A program made the position numbers and the translations under genes. Below the pieces are notes generated by a model, which was not told the origin of the DNA, ran no database searches, and saw only the letters and a program-made list of their open reading frames with translations. From positions 1-64,000 of the forward strand of contig CALIEI010000044.1 of the NCBI GenBank assembly GCA_938022165.1: DNA of 64,000 nt, written 5' to 3'. Positions 63,101 to 64,000 of this stretch are shown piece by piece. Numbering within the stretch: position 1 is the first letter of the stretch; every line of letters begins with the position of its first letter. The stretch is from an uncultured Saprospiraceae bacterium. Lineage in GTDB: Bacteria; Bacteroidota; Bacteroidia; Chitinophagales; Saprospiraceae.

Positions 63101-64000
63101 ATACTTTTTCAACTTAGCATTCTCTACAAAATAAATTTCTCCCCCCCTATGTGTGAGCCCTCTATTTTCCCTATCGTATTCATTTTCATCAATGTCAAAA
63201 ATTTTCACAAATTGGCTTTCGCCAATACTTAGCCTTAAAATAGAGTTTTGATCTTGAGTCCATAAACCATAATTGCCGTCTAAAAACCATTTTTGAGATT
63301 GAAGATTTTCTCGATAAAGATTCTTTACGGTCTTGATATATTTAAAATTATAAGCATCATAATATTGAAAATTTTTGTCAGTATTGAAAAAAACCAAATG
63401 TTCATCTATAACCCCTATTGCTTCCCCTTCGATATCTGGACTCGACAACAGGTTTGACATGTTTTTTGCAAAGGTCTCTACATCCTTGTTGCTTTGAATA
63501 AATTTCAAATAATCTATCTTGCTAAAGTATTTTTTTTGAAAAAAAGGAAATGAGGAGTCGATTTCATACTCTCCTAAAAGCCGTCCTTTGCGATCAAAAT
63601 TGAGGATATAGCTTTTCTTATTAATCGCGTCGGTCGGAAAAATCGGACTAACAAGTATTGCATAACTGTTGTCGCTATGTTTCCAATAACCAAAGGGTCT
63701 ATGTGTAGGCCTTACATTCATATTGAACTTGAACAGGCTTGACATCTTCTTATCTCTCAATTCCAAAACATGGTATTCTAAAACATGACGATTGAAATAA
63801 GAACTAGAATTGATAAAAACATTCGTGCCATTGAACAACGCGCCCACCCCTAAAGATTTGGTTGAAAACTCACTTGACTCAAGTAGATACTCTTCTAGTG
63901 GTATAAATTCGCCTATTTGTTTAACAAAAATAGAGACTGGCTTATCTAGTGTAGAATCATATTCTCCATTTAACACCCATATATTTCCTAAATCGTCTTC
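60161..64000 (-). CDS. Hybrid two-component system protein (sensor kinase-REC-AraC), N-terminus beyond window
   Basis: One-protein signalling system. At least 1279 residues are visible; the frame continues through the right edge with propeller-type sequence (EDDLGNIWV just upstream of the GTG at 63976), so the start lies outside. Order: Reg_prop propeller blades to ~600, Y_Y_Y domain (YKLAGEGRDWVFNKDG; YGNYDLMLRAKS), one TM helix (WWFIALVSLLVFGLIYISF), HisKA with NFFTNISHELKTPITLI, HATPase (NNYISNAIKYTQ; GGTGIGLALV), receiver (ILIVEDNEDMRAF; DLVITDVMMPKVNG; K in YLTKPF) and a C-terminal AraC HTH (VAHQVGFHQRSTFAIHFKKR). Typically senses an extracellular carbohydrate. Confidence 0.94.
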   Translation of the reverse strand, partial: EDDLGNIWVLNGEYDSTLDKPVSIFVKQIGEFIPLEEYLLESSEFSTKSLGVGALFNGTNVFINSSSYFNRHVLEYHVLELRDKKMSSLFKFNMNVRPTHRPFGYWKHSDNSYAILVSPIFPTDAINKKSYILNFDRKGRLLGEYEIDSSFPFFQKKYFSKIDYLKFIQSNKDVETFAKNMSNLLSSPDIEGEAIGVIDEHLVFFNTDKNFQYYDAYNFKYIKTVKNLYRENLQSQKWFLDGNYGLWTQDQNSILRLSIGESQFVKIFDIDENEYDRENRGLTHRGGEIYFVENAKLKKYKEERIEYANKLFDSLFVADVRFTGLMVADDKLYASTERHGLGVYSFGSGEPKVFDFADSTYRFVWQSYVDDSGQIWVGSEGLFKVDQERAELILAKEGDFGQLKDIVFYHFEDSEEGTWLCASDGLYLVNLQEQKIIAHYGAQKEGDFYIPVEHCLHMHKDKDGIIWIATKGQGVVKWNRNAKEYKSYTIENIGFSSDIVYAVYPDDFGNLWMPSYEGLMRFNKKSEAVSIFTEEQGLPNNEFNTISHFKDSAGLLYFGSISGLIRFDPGDFESKKSDDGNLIVQSAISRDRKTGEKNNILKKLNDENVIDIFTDNLVVDLEISMPNFERDKGILYSYKLAGEGRDWVFNKDGNIHLSDLDYGNYDLMLRAKSFTSKNWIEYDRPIRVKVHSPIHKRWWFIALVSLLVFGLIYISFKLYTKQLRKKQAALEQIVAERTAEIRFQAEGLKLQAEELKSLDKIKTNFFTNISHELKTPITLILGPLSYILDSSNKLNEAEVKNQLHILERNAKNLERLVQEILDLSKLEANKMQVEEVATNLNEFITYVISTFEPQMNSLGIRCELYNQVETSMNVLMDRSKVEKIFNNYISNAIKYTQNDGLIKIEIKTVADLLEISVKDNGEGIHEKDLPYVFDRFFQTKFGEHKLLGGTGIGLALVKELAELMNGKVEVKSEIGIGSTFSFSFPIVAVPTLKPVLLPPVLEYIDEKNEDVDVTSFAILIVEDNEDMRAFIKELLSNLYENIFIATNGEEALKILKENEFKIDLVITDVMMPKVNGLELFKHVRSAKVSSTIPFIMLTALASERDKLASLLVGVDDYLTKPFSVPELLARVNNLLVNYALRKESWLDENEKLRKNIDVELQEGETDINDAIPYDEQFVLQITDYIEANLIKEDLSVDSLARAFFVSKRTLHRKLKTMTGLTPNRLIKEVQLQKARKILEEDQNILISDVAHQVGFHQRSTFAIHFKKRFGIVPSKYKRE

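Overview
The window is from a Bacteroidota genome, most plausibly a Saprospiria/Cytophagia-like gliding or marine relative. This rests on three T9SS-type secreted proteins with a C-terminal YPNP/FPNP sorting domain (14.7, 54.3, 56.9 kb), a hybrid histidine kinase with Reg_prop/Y_Y_Y propeller and AraC output (60.2 kb to the right edge), BshA of bacillithiol synthesis, weak Shine-Dalgarno signals, moderately low GC, and many small intergenic repeats. The exact lineage is inference. I saw no rRNA, tRNA, CRISPR, prophage or intact insertion sequence.

Layout. 0-4.9 kb: a tetR-tolC-hlyD-RND efflux operon on the minus strand, with the RND pump cut by the left edge. 5.2-14.4 kb: fatty acid desaturase, small cytochrome c, anmK, an extended SDR, a double VOC protein, a 785-residue fusion of a CBS/cysteine-synthase-like domain to an alpha-oxoamine synthase (a candidate cysteate synthase/acyltransferase for sulfonolipid), and a Nudix hydrolase. 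14.4-17.9 kb: a repeat-rich island around a secreted dikinase-like protein (phosphohistidine plus ATP-grasp domains in the order of glucan water dikinase) flanked by inverted repeats.

17.9-36.1 kb is the main feature: a molybdenum island dedicated to aerobic carbon monoxide dehydrogenase. The large subunit carries AYRCSFR, the active-site signature of form I (true CO-oxidising) CoxL. The minus-strand operon reads membrane orf, coxM, coxS, coxL, coxG, coxD, orf60, coxE, xdhC-YHS fusion, moaC, mobB/A fusion. Around it lie a second xdhC with moaA, moeA, a P-loop/DRTGG protein, a TauE/SafE permease, moaD, moaE and a MoeB-rhodanese protein. Together they would make molybdopterin, convert it to the cytosine dinucleotide form, load the Mo-S-Cu site and anchor the enzyme. 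The XdhC-YHS fusion and the Cys-motif membrane protein are candidate copper/sulfur handling parts. No MogA/MoaB or ModABC is in the window.

36-49 kb: an HTH protein, DUF1801 protein, two sterol-desaturase-family proteins (one fused to two CDGSH iron-sulfur motifs), a propeller lipoprotein, small membrane proteins, an ABC exporter with a strikingly His-rich loop, a ROK sugar kinase, a thioredoxin lipoprotein and a thioesterase. 49.5-64 kb: a 909-residue SF1 helicase with a C-terminal nuclease-like domain (possible defence gene), an esterase, secreted T9SS proteins, a MerR/B12-like regulator that lacks the cobalamin-ligand histidines, bshA and the hybrid kinase.

Intergenic DNA is unusually structured: a 198-bp MITE-like element with 19-bp terminal inverted repeats and relatives elsewhere, a GGCCCC-ended repeat family, 112-bp tandem repeats, two heptamer arrays and several long perfect hairpins.
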